Assembly (NCBI RefSeq): GCF_035046505.1
Contig: NC_089822.1
Coordinates: 106,108,807 to 106,172,806 of the forward strand
Source of the DNA: Tiliqua scincoides
Lineage: Eukaryota > Chordata > Lepidosauria > Squamata > Scincidae
Direction of reading: 5' to 3'
Length of the DNA stretch: 64,000 bases
Part shown: positions 9,843 to 21,800 of the stretch, in pieces
Position numbering within the stretch: position 1 is the stretch's first letter
Layout of the letters: each line of letters opens with the position of its first letter
Program-made: the position numbers and the translations under genes
The notes under the pieces: generated by a model
The model's input: only the letters and a program-made list of their open reading frames with translations
Databases searched by the model: none
Told to the model about the DNA's origin: nothing

Positions 9843-12800
9843 GTGAGTGCTGAGGGGAGAGCCCTGAAGCAGACAGAGATCTGGTCTACTCAGAAGGAAG
9901 TCCCATTGTATCCTATGGGACTTACTTCCAGGACACTGGATAAGATAGCAGCCATACAGCCTAAGTCTATGCATGTCTACTCAGAAGTAAGTCCCCTTGT
10001 ATCCTATGCAGCTTACTCCCAGGAAAGTGTGGATAGGATTGCAGCCTCAGAGCCCAATCCTATGCATGTCTACTCTGAAGTAAGCTCCATTGTATCCTAT
10101 GAAGCTTACTCCCAGGAAAGTGTGGGTAGGATTACGCCGTCATACAGTAGAAAGAGATGGAGAAGGAATTGGGTACATCATGTTAGGCTGCAGGTGGAGG
10201 TGCCCTTTTTTGAATTTAGAATTGTGACTTTAGATTCCAATCCTATTCTTGTCTTCTCCCAAGTAAGTTCCATTATAGTCAATGGGGCTTACTCCCAGTT
10301 AAATGTGGATAGGATTGCAACCTAAGAACCCAATCCTATGCATGTTTTCTCATGAGTAACTTCCATTATAGTCAATGGGGCTTACTCTCAGGTAAGTGGA
10401 GAGGATTGCAGCCTTAGAAAGATATCATCCTGGTGGTGGGCAAAAGAAGAGATAAGGGGGAGGGAATGTATAGGACTGGGAACAAGACTGCATTCTCACA
10501 CTAGCCTTGTAGGTCAAGATCACATTGCAGTAATCTGCTCCTAAGTGTCATTCTAAGCTTGATAAATAAATTGTACTGGTGAACTCTATAACATTTATTT
10601 CTCCATCAGTCTGCTCAGGGTGTTGCAGTCAGAAACGTAAGCGCATTTTTGACATTCAGGTGTAATACCTTTCTGAGCCTCAAATCAATTCTGTTACTCC
10701 CAGAACAGCACTGCTTGTACTCTTCACACATGAAGCATGAGAATTCTACACTATATCAGAATCCTATGATTGGTCAATGGGAATGGCTGATACCATATTT
10801 CAAATTCATACTTGCAGAAAACATTTTTTTTAAAGCTGCATCTTTTGCTGTAATGTACTATAGTCAGTCTTGAATCCTCAAAACACGCTTGGCAGCAAAA
10901 ACCATGTTTGCTGTGATAGATTTTGCACTGCCACATGAACTTTCAATTATGGGTGCAACAGAATGCACACCCCAGTTCTTCTGAGTATCTCTGTTGTTGC
11001 TATTTTATAAATTATCATCCCGGGTGCTCAGGCACTCATTTAAGAACCGTGATGTGGGTTGGAAAATTTTCTACTATTATATTTTTCTGCGCAAAATGTT
11101 CTGTTTCTGAAAGTGTATTGTATTGTCCTCCACTCCTCCACTCCACTCCACTCCTCCAATCCTCCACTCCTGCGTCATCCCCCAGGGGCTGGGGATAAGA
11201 ACAGGCCCTCAGTTTGGCTGTACGTGCCGTAAGAGGAGACTAAACAGCCACCGGGTAGATGGGACTCGTTAGCCTGGGAAGGCAGCTCATCTGAGAGAAG
11301 GAAAACTCTGATCCCAAACCTCCACTGCCTTGTGGCTACATCCAGTTATGGAAAAGGCTTCAGGAGTCAACCTCGAGGCAAAATCAGGAGCCGGAGTCCC
11401 TGAGGCAATTCGTGGCTGAACACAGTCACGTTCTGGCAACTCCTGCGACGCCGCTGGAACCAACCGTATTGGCTTCTGCCTTTCCATCGGACTATTCCAG
11501 CGACGTGGAGAGGGGGGATTTGCTGCATGGGTAACAGCCTATCCTCCATACCTTCTTTACCCAGGCTTCGCGCACTGGAGAGGACACTCCAACTTCACCA
11601 TACGGCGTCGGCACAACACGGGAAGCAGCAGTTTACCGGTTATAAGTCTTCGCTCGATTGGCGTAGAGCGTGACGCCAGGGGCTGCTTCCGACAGTGGGA
11701 GAGATCACTGCATCTCATTGGGCAGCTACCGCCCGCCTTAAGCTGGGTAGTCCCCAGCCAGTAAGGTGTTGCCTCGCCACGGTCCGTTAACTTCATGGGG
11801 TGCATGGGGTTTAGGGTGAAAACCGACAAGCGGATGGACAACTCTGCACCATGCAACAGAAAACTCCTGCCCTAAAACTGGGCACCTGGAACGTAAGGAC
11901 AATGACACCTGGCTTCTCTGATGACCTGCAAGAAATAGACGATGCACGCAAAACAGCTGTCATCGACATGGAGCTGAGCAGACTGCAGATGGACATCGTC
12001 GCCCTTCAAGAGACAAGGCGGCCAGATTCCGGATCTGTCAAGGAGAGAAATTTCTCATTTTTCTGGCAGGGAAAACCACCAAACGAAACCAGGGAACATG
12101 GTGTTGGCTTTGCGGTCAGAAATACCCTGCTGGAATCCATCATCCCACCTACTGTGGGAAGTGAAAGAATTTTGTCCCTGCAGCTCCAGTCATCAGCAGG
12201 ACCTGTCGCACTCATCAGTGCTTATGCACTGACTCTGTCGTCTCCAGCAGAAGCCAAAGACAAATTCTACGATGACCTGGCCACCACTATCAAGAAGATC
12301 CCTGTAAAAGAGCTATTGTTCATCCTCGGCGATTTCAATGCTAGAGTTGGTGCTGATAACAGTTCGTGGCCCACTTGCTTAGGTCAGTTCGGCACTGGGA
12401 AGATGAACGAAAATGGCCAACGCCTGCTAGAGTTTTGCTGTCATCACGGTCTCTGTGTCAGCAACACGTTCTTCAACACGAAGCCCCAACATAGAGTCTC
12501 TTGGAGACACCCAAGATCAAAGCACTGGCACCAGCTCGACCTGATTCTCTCCAGACGCTCCAGCCTTCCCAGCATCAAGATCACACGCAGTTATCACGGT
12601 GCTGCCTGCGACACTGACCACTCCCTGGTGTGCAGCAGAGTGAAACTGCAAGCAAAGCGACTGTATCACACGAAAAAGGAAGGAAGACGTCGCATTGATA
12701 CCAGCAAGACCCGGGATCAGAGAAAAGTGGAGGAATTTGCACGAGCGCTTGAGGAATCTCTTCCAGCCCCGGCCGATGCAAACGCATCCAACAGATGGGA

Positions 12801-15800
12801 ACATTTCAAGAATACCATTTACAACACCGCCTTGTCCCTATTCGGCAAGAGGACCAACAAGACGGCAGACTGGTTTGAAGCCCACTCTGAGGAGTTGACA
12901 CCAGTCATTGAGGAAAAGAGGAGAGCTCAAGCAGCATACAAGGCCTGTCCCAGTGAGCGCAACCTGCAGGTCCTCCGAGCTGCTCACAGCAAAGTCCAGC
13001 AGGCTGCCAGGAGATGTGCTAACGACTACTGGCTCCAGCTCTGTTCCCAGATACAGATAGCAGCTGACACAGGCAATATCAAGGGGATGTATGACGGTAT
13101 CAAGCAGGCCCTAGGTCCAACACAGAAGAAAATTGCCCCTCTGAAGTCTGCAGCAGGCGAGGTCATCCAGGATCGGGCACAGCAGATGGAACGCTGGGTG
13201 CAGCACTACTCTGAGCTATATTCCAGAGAAAATGTAGTCACCGAAGAAGCGCTGAACAACATTGAGTGCCTGCCTGTGTTGGAGGAGCTTGACAGTGAAC
13301 CAACCCTAGAAGAACTTCACGTGGCCCTGGACTCCCTTGCCTTTGGCAAGGCACCAGGAAAAGACAGCATCCCTGCTGAAGTCCTAAAGTGCTGCAAAGA
13401 GATCATCGTCACTGAGCTGCATGAAATCCTCTGTCTCTGCTGGAGAGAAAGTGGAGTACCTCAAGACATGAGGGATGCAAACATCATCACGCTGTACAAG
13501 AACAAAGGTGACAGGGGTGACTGCAACAACTACCATGGGATCTCTCTCCTTAGTGTTGTAGGAAAGTTGTTTGCCCAAGTTGCACTAAAGAGGCTCCAGG
13601 TACTTGCAGAGAGCGTCTATCCAGAATCACAGTGCGGATTCCGAGCCAACAGGTCCACCACTGATACGGTATTCTCACTTAGACAACTGCAGGAGAAATG
13701 CAGGGAACAACGACAGCCACTCTTTATATCCTTCATAGATCTCATAAAGGCTTTCGACCTGGTCAGCAGGGACGGCCTCTTCAAGATTCTCCCCAAGATC
13801 GGATGTCCACCCAGGCTCCTCAGCATCATCAGATCCTTCCACAAGGACATGAAGGGCACTGTTGTCTTTGATGGCTCCACATCAGACCCCTTTGACATCC
13901 GAAGCGGCGTGAAGCAGGGCTGTGTTCTTGCACCAACCTTGTTTGGGATTTTCTTCGCTGTCATGCTGAAGCAGGCCTTTGGAACTGCAACAGAAGGCAT
14001 CTATCTCCGGACCAGATCTGACGGAAAGCTCTTCAACCTCTCCAGACTGAGAGCAAAGTCCAAAGTCCAGCTGAAATGTCTGCGTGACTTCCTCTTTGCC
14101 GACGATGCAGCTGTCACTGCCCACTCTGCCAAAGATCTCCAGCAGCTCATGGATCGTTTTAGCAAGGCCTGCCAAGATTTTGGACTGACGATCAGCTTAA
14201 AGAAAACACAGGTCATGGTTCAGGATGTGGACTCACCTCCCTGCATTACAATCTCTGCGCATGAACTGGAGGTTGTCCATGACTTTGTGTATCTTGGCTC
14301 AACGATCTCCGACACTCTTTCTCTCGATACCGAGCTAAACAAACGCGTCGGTAAAGCAGCTACCACGTTTTCCAGACTCACAAAGAGAGTCTGGTCCAAC
14401 AAGAAGCTGACGGAACCATACCAAGATCCAGGTCTACAGAGCTTGCGTCCTGAGTACACTTCTGTACTGCAGCGTGTCATGGACTCTCCGCTCACAACAG
14501 GAGAGGAAACTGAACGCTTTCCACATGCGCTGCCTCCTACGCATTCTCTGCATCACCTGGCAGGACAAAGTTCCTAACAACACAGTCCTGGAATGTGCTG
14601 GAATCCCTAGCATGTATGCACTGCTGAAACAGAGACACCTGCGTTGGCTCGGTCATGTCGTGAGAATGGATGATGGCCGGATCCCAAAGGATTTCCTCTA
14701 TGGAGAACTCGTGCAAGGAAAGCGCCCTACAGGTAGACCACAGCTGCGATACAAGGACATCTGCAAGAGGGATCTGAAGGCCTTAGGAATGAACCTCAAC
14801 AAGTGGGAAACCCTGGCCTCTGAGCGGCCTGCTTGGAGGCAGGCTGTGCAGCATGGCCTTTCCCAGTTTGAAGAGACACTTGGCCAACAGACTGAGGCAA
14901 AGAGGCAAAGAAGGAAGGCCCATAGGCAGGGAGACAGACCAGGGACAGACTGCACTTGCTCCCGGTGTGGAAGGGATTGTCACTCCCGGATTGGCCTTTT
15001 CAGCCACACTAGACGCTGTGCCAGAACCACCTTTCAGAGCCTTTCACATACCATAGTCTTTCGAGACTGAAGGTTGCCAATATATATGTATTGTATTGTA
15101 AAAGAAACTGGTGATAGAATGAGTAGATACAGTGCCAGTATCTACTTTGGATTTGGACAGTTTCAAAATTGTAATTAACTTCTTTCAAATGACTATCCTT
15201 GTGGGTGTGAGAGAGGGGGGGGGTAGTGGTCTTGCATTCAGCTTTGAAGAATTTGCTTATTGTTTTCTTGCAGGTGTGGGAAAATCATCCCTTGTTCACC
15301 TATTGTGTCACAATCAGATGTTGGGAAACCCATCTTGGACTGTGGGCTGCTCCGTTGATGTCCGGGTAGGCAAAACTCTAAACTAGCAGCATTTGGTGTA
15401 ATTGCATTTCAAAGATTATGAAAAACGAATCATGAAATTTAACAATAGCTAAAGTATCAAGGCCTGATTAGGAAAGTAAAAACATATAATTGGAATTAAA
15501 AGGATGGATATCATTTAAGAGCAATTGAGACATGGATCAATTTCTGAATATTATTAACAAATGCTTTTTAAAAAGGTGGAAATTGGTCACATATCATGGA
15601 TTCAAAAATTCCTATATACTCAGGGAAGTGTAACCCTCAGATCATCTCACTACCTTCTCATTTCTCAATCTGTAGTATGTAATTCTTCTTGTAAGAATTC
15701 AACCATGTGCCAAATGATGACATTATCCAGTATATAGAAAAGACTGTTTATTATTTGGACTTAACACTTCCTTTTGTTTACAACAATATTGACAGATGAT

Positions 15801-18800
15801 TGCGCATGGCTTTCACAAATTTGCATTGCTACATGCAAACACATGATGCAGCAACTGTGCATGCCACACACAACCAAGCGTGTCATTTGCAAACATGCAT
15901 TGCAGCACACAAACCTGTAACGAAGTGCACCTCTGGTTAAAGCAGCCAACATGTGCCACGACATGTTCCATCACTTGCAAGCTTCCTGCAACGTGCCACA
16001 CAGCACTACTCCTGTAAATATGTGTCTCAACATGCAGCAGCATGCCACACGCAAATATTGCAATATGCCACACACATTCCAACTGCTTTATCTTGGTCCA
16101 TTCTCAACAGATCTGCAAAAATTTGGTTGGTGACTGTTAATCATTTAGTTGCTCCCTCCCAAATTTCAGGCACATTGGGTGAGTCATTTGGATTTTATGA
16201 ACAATAGAATGTTCAGTGTTAAAAGTGATGCAGTAGTTGTTTTTATTCTTTACTGTAAATATGTGGGTGTTCCTGCTCTTTCATCTTTGGTAAATACTAA
16301 TCTGGGAGAACACTCTGATATTGGGATGTTTGTTCAGCCATGCTCTGAGCAACTATGCGCGCAATCCTAACCCACTTTCCAGCACTGACATAAGGGCAAT
16401 GCAGCTCTGAGGTAAGGGAACAAACATTCCCTTACTTTGAGGAGGCCTCCGTGAGTGCCCCCCAACTGCAGGGTGCAGCACACGTCCCTTTGGCACAGCT
16501 GTGCCTGTACTGAAAAGTGGGTTAGGATTTGGGCCTATATCTCATTAAGAATCTGTCTTAATGTTTGATTCATTGAATGCAGTTAATCTATTCCCTCCTT
16601 TCCTAGATACCAGCATTCTAGTTTTTGTCAAACTTTGTACTCTGCTATATTGAGAGAGGTTAGGGGGATGGCAGTCAGAAATAAGGCCTTCTCAGTAATG
16701 GCACCTATGGAGTTCTCTCCCTCTTTGAGTTGAGAGTGGCTCCTTAGTTAGATGCCTTCTGGTGAGACCTGAAGATTACTTTAAAAAGCCTTCAAAATTC
16801 AGTCAAGTTTTTTTTTTTTTTTTTTAAGAATATGCTTGCTGGTGCTGCCTGGTGCGTGTTGATTTTTATTAATTATTTAATGTTTTTACAACCAATTGTT
16901 TTTATTGCTGCTAGTTGGCTTTTAATATAGTGTTCTAATATATTTTATAGGTTTATGTATTTTAATGTATCCTGTATGTATTTTTAATGTGTTGTAGCTG
17001 CCTTGGGTGCCCTTTGGGGGGAAAGGTGGGATATAAATAAATAGGCTCCTCACAGAAAAGCTCAACTCATGTGCTTGGTCTGTATCCATCTTTTCCATGA
17101 TACCAGCCTCACATAGGCAAGCCTTTTAGGAAAGCATCTCCATAGCGATTTTTCCTTGACAAGCCAAGAAAGTGCTTGACAAAACATTTTGTATAACTCT
17201 GTTGTCACCTGATCTGTCCTAATTATAAACAAATGCAAAGAAAAAATTATTTCCAACGAAGGGCAGTATTTAGTTGCTTGATAAATAGCATTATTCTGAT
17301 TACTCTGTCTTTCCCGAACCCATTTTCAGACCATTTTCAGCTGGTCTGTTCTTGAATACCAGCGGCTTTATTTGCCATGTCAGATTATCTTGGTCAGGAG
17401 GTAGATGTGGTAATATTACCCTGTTGAACTTACCTGACCTTGCAGAGACTTTTGACATGATGGATCACCAAATATTGACAGACCACTTGCAAACTCTGGC
17501 AGGGGGTTGAAGGACAGGTCAGAATCTGAATTATGTTGACTCAGACTGATTTTACTGATGGTACTCAAAATGTGGTAAATGGGGTAAATGTGGTAATGGG
17601 GAATCATGCTTTCTTCCTTGGGAACTCCTCTGTGGTGTCCCTCAATGACGCGTTTTCTCACAACTACGAAAATGCGAAAATCTTGAGCATATTTTCAAGA
17701 TATGGAAGGCCAATTATAATGTGGGCTGCCCTTTCAACAGTGGCACCTCAACACAGCTCAACAGCTGATGGTGGTCCTGTGAGAGCTGGAAAAAAGAGCT
17801 TCCATGGGCAGCATCCTGCCCGTAGACCTTCTGTTTGATACCCCTGTCCTAGAGCATCTTCTTTCCTATAGTGATGGCTGAGTGGCTTAGATAGAGCAGG
17901 TGAGATACAGTGTGAGCTACAAACCAGGAAGTCTCTGGTTGAAATCCTTCTGAGGCCATTAACTCACTAGGTGGTCTTAGGCAAGCCAGTCACTTGCTTT
18001 CTCATACTCCACATTCATTTAATTAGGGTATTTATATACTGTATGTGGTTTTTCAGCAATGTCCCAAAGCAGTTTAGATAAAAAAGATTCATAAATCACA
18101 ATATATGGATAATACTTATAAAATCCTACAGGGTTGTTCTAATAGCAGGAAAATGAATGTGAAGTACTATACCAATAGTAAGCATTATTCATTTGGGAAT
18201 ATTCCTTGCCTCAGTAGCTTTTCTGGTTTACCAGGTGTGTCTCACATGTTGAAAGGCTCTTCCTGGAGAGTACTGATGTGGTAACCAACATTGAGGCCTT
18301 TGTGTAGCTCTTCATTTATGCCTTCCAATAAGCAGTTGCCCTGTGAAACTCATTAAAGCTCAACTTCAGTAAAGGTTTTGGGCCAGTGTATTTGGTCCAT
18401 TTCTTCTTTCAATCATCTTCATTATTGCTTGAAGGCTGCTGAGCATCACTGGAGGATATTGAGACTTGAGTGACTATCCATTTTGAAATTCATGCTGTTC
18501 TTCTCCATCTTCATGTCATTTGCTTGCCAAGCAGTATCACTTGCTCTCCTAATCCTTGGTGGTAGTTCACCTTCAGTATGCTGTTAAATATGTGTACACG
18601 CACACGCTTTTTCGATGATATAGTCAAAGCTATTCGTCTCAATCTCTCTATATCCATCCCTCTGCCTCCCTCCCCCACACATAATTACCACCACCTATCA
18701 TTAGTCCCTTATTGGACACTTTATTGATCTTTGTCATTTAAGTACTGTACAAGCCAGCCTGAGATTGGAAACACTGAAGGACTTCAGGCTCTTTATTCAC

Positions 18801-21800
18801 ATTATAAATAAGGCATAATGAGTTGGATCTAGAGCACAAGAAATCTACCCTGCCCTCTCTTCTCCACTGCAGCACCACTCTAGCCCCTGAAAAACTGCTT
18901 CCGCAAATTTGAGAATCCCAAAAACAGTGTGGGATGTGGCACAAGGAAGTGCAGGAGTTGGAGGGTATCCCTAAGAACTGGGCACAGCACCTTCCATAAG
19001 CTTTCCATTTGTAGAACGTGTTTTGTGCCCAGTTTCTCAGAGTTCCTCCATGTAACTCCCCACCCTCACATCACACCCACACTATTGCTGAGGGTCTCCT
19101 TACTATGATGAGAGGCTTTTTCAGACAGCTGGGGAGGGGCTGCAGTATGAAGGAAGGTGAGGGAAGATCCCTTATGTTTGTGCAAACATAAGTCAGGATC
19201 CAACCCAGTAATTTAAAATGATATGTGGTCAAATTCAGGATCCAACCCAGTAATTTAAAATGATATGTGGTCAAATTAAAGTTCAACAACCATATAGTTT
19301 GCAGCCGTGTACCTTAAGTCAGCATTGTTTTGTTCTATTCACTTGCAGCTTGTTTTTTTTTTTTTAAATTATCAGATTCACGACTACAAGGAAGGAACTC
19401 CAGAAGAGAAGACCTACTACATTGAGTTATGGGATGTTGGTGGCTCAGTGGGCAGTGCCAGTAGTGTGAAAAGCACCCGTGTCGTGTTCTACAACTCGGT
19501 TAACGGTAACGTGTGTTGTTGGATCTGTTTCCATTGCTTTCATTGTTTGGAATGCTTGTGGTTTGGGACAGGGTTCCTACTTATTATGTTCCAGAAATGT
19601 TGTCAGAGAAAAATGTTCTTTAACTGACCTCTTCTAGAATGAAAATATTTCTCTTTTCTAGATAATGCAAATCCAGGCAAGTTTGCTTTATCCTCTTTTC
19701 TGAAACCGTTTTGTGGCTGTAAATGTATTTTCGTATTGTCTATTTACCTGTGTAGTTGTAAGCCAGTAGACATCGATTTGCTGTCCATTTGGGCCTGTTC
19801 ATTTAATACCACTATGTCTTTATGCACAGGTGTGTTGATGACTCACCTGTGTACACATGCATAGGAGTCCAAAGCAGGGGTACCCAAACCCTGGCCCTGG
19901 GACCACTTGTGGCCCTCGAAGACTCCCAATCAGGCCCCCAGGGAGCCCCCAGTCTCCAATTAGCCTCTGGCCCTCTGGAGACTTGCTAGAGCCAGCACTG
20001 GCCTGATGCAACTGCTCTCAGCGTGGCAGCCAACCGTTCGACCTCTCGCGTGAGCTGCGGGACAAGGGCTCCCTCCTCTTCTTGCTGTTTCATGTTTGTG
20101 ATGCAGCAGTAGCAGCAAAGGAAAGGCTGGCCTTGCTTTGTGCAAGCCCTTTTCTAGGCTTTGAGCTATTGAAAGACTTTCATTCATTCATGTAAGTTCC
20201 ATCTCTAACATATGCATTTATGTAAATTTATTCAAATTTGATATGTAAATTAATTCTTTTTTTTCCCCAGCCCCCAACACAGTGTCAGAGAGATGATGTG
20301 GCCCTCCTGCTAAAAAGTTTGGACACCCCTGGTCCAAAGGACTCTCCCTGCCTGGAGCATAATATGCTCTCCTCCTTTATTTAATACTATGTTTAATAAG
20401 AATACTTTTTTTCAAAAGCAAGATGAATGATTGTAGGTAAAGAAACTTACAAAGAATGACTAAGTATAAACTCTTGAATGCCCTCTGGGGAGATAAAGCA
20501 GGGTAGAATTTTAGTAAATAAATAAAATAACACCAAATCCCACTTTGGTCTCTTTGTAAAGCAATATCATTTTGAATACAGTATGCATGTTTGACTTGTG
20601 CTAAAATCAAGCTGATAGTCTAATTCTGAATGAGGTGGTAAAGGTGATTCTGGATTGTACCACTTCATTTGTGTAGCACTTTTTGAGTATTCGAAGTACT
20701 TTATGTGGATTATCTTGAGGTAATCTGTGCAGTAACCCTCGGAGGCAAGCCTCACCGCATACACTCACAAATAGGTCAATCCCGCAGATAAGTCGAAGGC
20801 AGATTTTGAGCAAAAATCATTGAATTTTCTATGATCCTTGGATAAGTTGGGAGTTAAACTTAGGGGGGTGTCTGACTATAGTTTTATCTGATTTTACTGG
20901 AGGCCAGATTCTGAAAAATAACCCACCACTAATTGTTACCTAAGAACTGTAGTCTCTAATTTATTAAAAACATAGTAAAAGATCATAAGATACATTTTTA
21001 TTCTTTTTAAATTCTGGTCTTCATCACCTTTTTGTAAGCACTATCAGAGTAAGTGCACTGTAAACAACATACCAGTAAAACAATGGTTCCCAACCTGGTA
21101 TTCATGTACTCTCAGGGACACCCAAGAGGACCTTTAGAGGTACTTGAAAAAGAACGGAATAATGGTAGAAAAAGGCAGGTGATGCTCCAGAATGTCTTGC
21201 AAGACAGGAATGCCTTGCAAGGACCAGCAAGGCAGGAAGGGAGGTAGCTAATTGGCTGTGAAAGCCCCACCAATAGCTAGTTTTTGGTCATCAATTCATG
21301 TATGAAACAGTGATTGAAAACCAGCACAGTAAAAAGGCTGAAACATAATATGGAAAGTGATCAATCACCCAGAATTTCTCAGCACACTTCTGGTGCAAAA
21401 CAGTGCAAAGGCAGAGTCTTCTGTTCTTCAAACAGAGAAAAAGAGAAAATATGTGATGAATACATGAAGTCTGGGCTTTCATAGAGAGGAGATGAGGGCT
21501 TGTATTATTGATTACAAACATTTTGCTAATATGAAAGGTACAGTTTATGGAAATGGGCTGCCAAGGGATATGCAAGTGAAAAAGTTTGGGAACCACTGCA
21601 GGAGAGCCAGGAATCAAATCCACCTTTAAGGTGTCTGGTGTGTTAAGCCAGAAGCTCTACATACAACATACAACCCATAACACATAACTGAGAGAGTGCA
21701 ATTCAATTCACAGCAGAGAGATGCAGCTGCATATATTTGCAACCTTTTTTACTCAGAAGTAGACCCAGTGCTTTCCATGGGTGTTATTCTTAAGTAAGGG

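Larger units (their letters stand above)
11127..15086 (+). mobile_element. Full-length APE-type non-LTR retrotransposon in RABL3 intron 1
   Basis: The insertion has a pyrimidine-rich 5' start (CCTCCACTCC repeats), a 5' UTR of about 720 bp, one long ORF with endonuclease and reverse transcriptase, a C-terminal zinc-finger-like segment, and a 3' end CGAGACTGAAGGTTGCCAA followed by a short TA tail. Perfect 13-bp target duplications flank it, so it looks complete and recent. It has the same orientation as RABL3. Family members elsewhere in the window are 5'-truncated copies at 51165-51407 (+) and 53862-54500 (-). The clade is not certain; the single-ORF design and TA-rich short tail suggest an RTE-, Vingi- or Ingi-type lineage. 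Confidence 0.93.
11114..15099 (+). repeat. 13-bp target-site duplication around a full-length LINE
   Basis: TGTATTGTATTGT at 11114-11126 is repeated exactly at 15087-15099. The pair brackets the LINE and defines it as a single insertion of about 3.96 kb. Confidence 0.88.
15366..19375. other. RABL3: RABL3 intron 2
   Basis: Holds a degenerate tandem repeat (15815-16080), an M180 MITE (16357-16535), an L2-type tail (16640-17041), a MIR-like fragment (17866-18130) and a perfect 42-bp duplication (19194-19277). The pieces 15400-15800, 17045-17860 and 18190-19190 show nothing I recognise. Confidence 0.7.

Noticed and set aside
9957-10413. Regular repeats considered as a CRISPR-like or satellite array
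   Set aside because: Vertebrate DNA; the units have transposon-like ends and 3-bp target triplets and occur singly elsewhere.
19307-19627. 106-codon frame covering RABL3 exon 3 considered as a separate gene
   Set aside because: It is exon 3 plus intron read-through; the conserved part is bounded by GT/AG sites.
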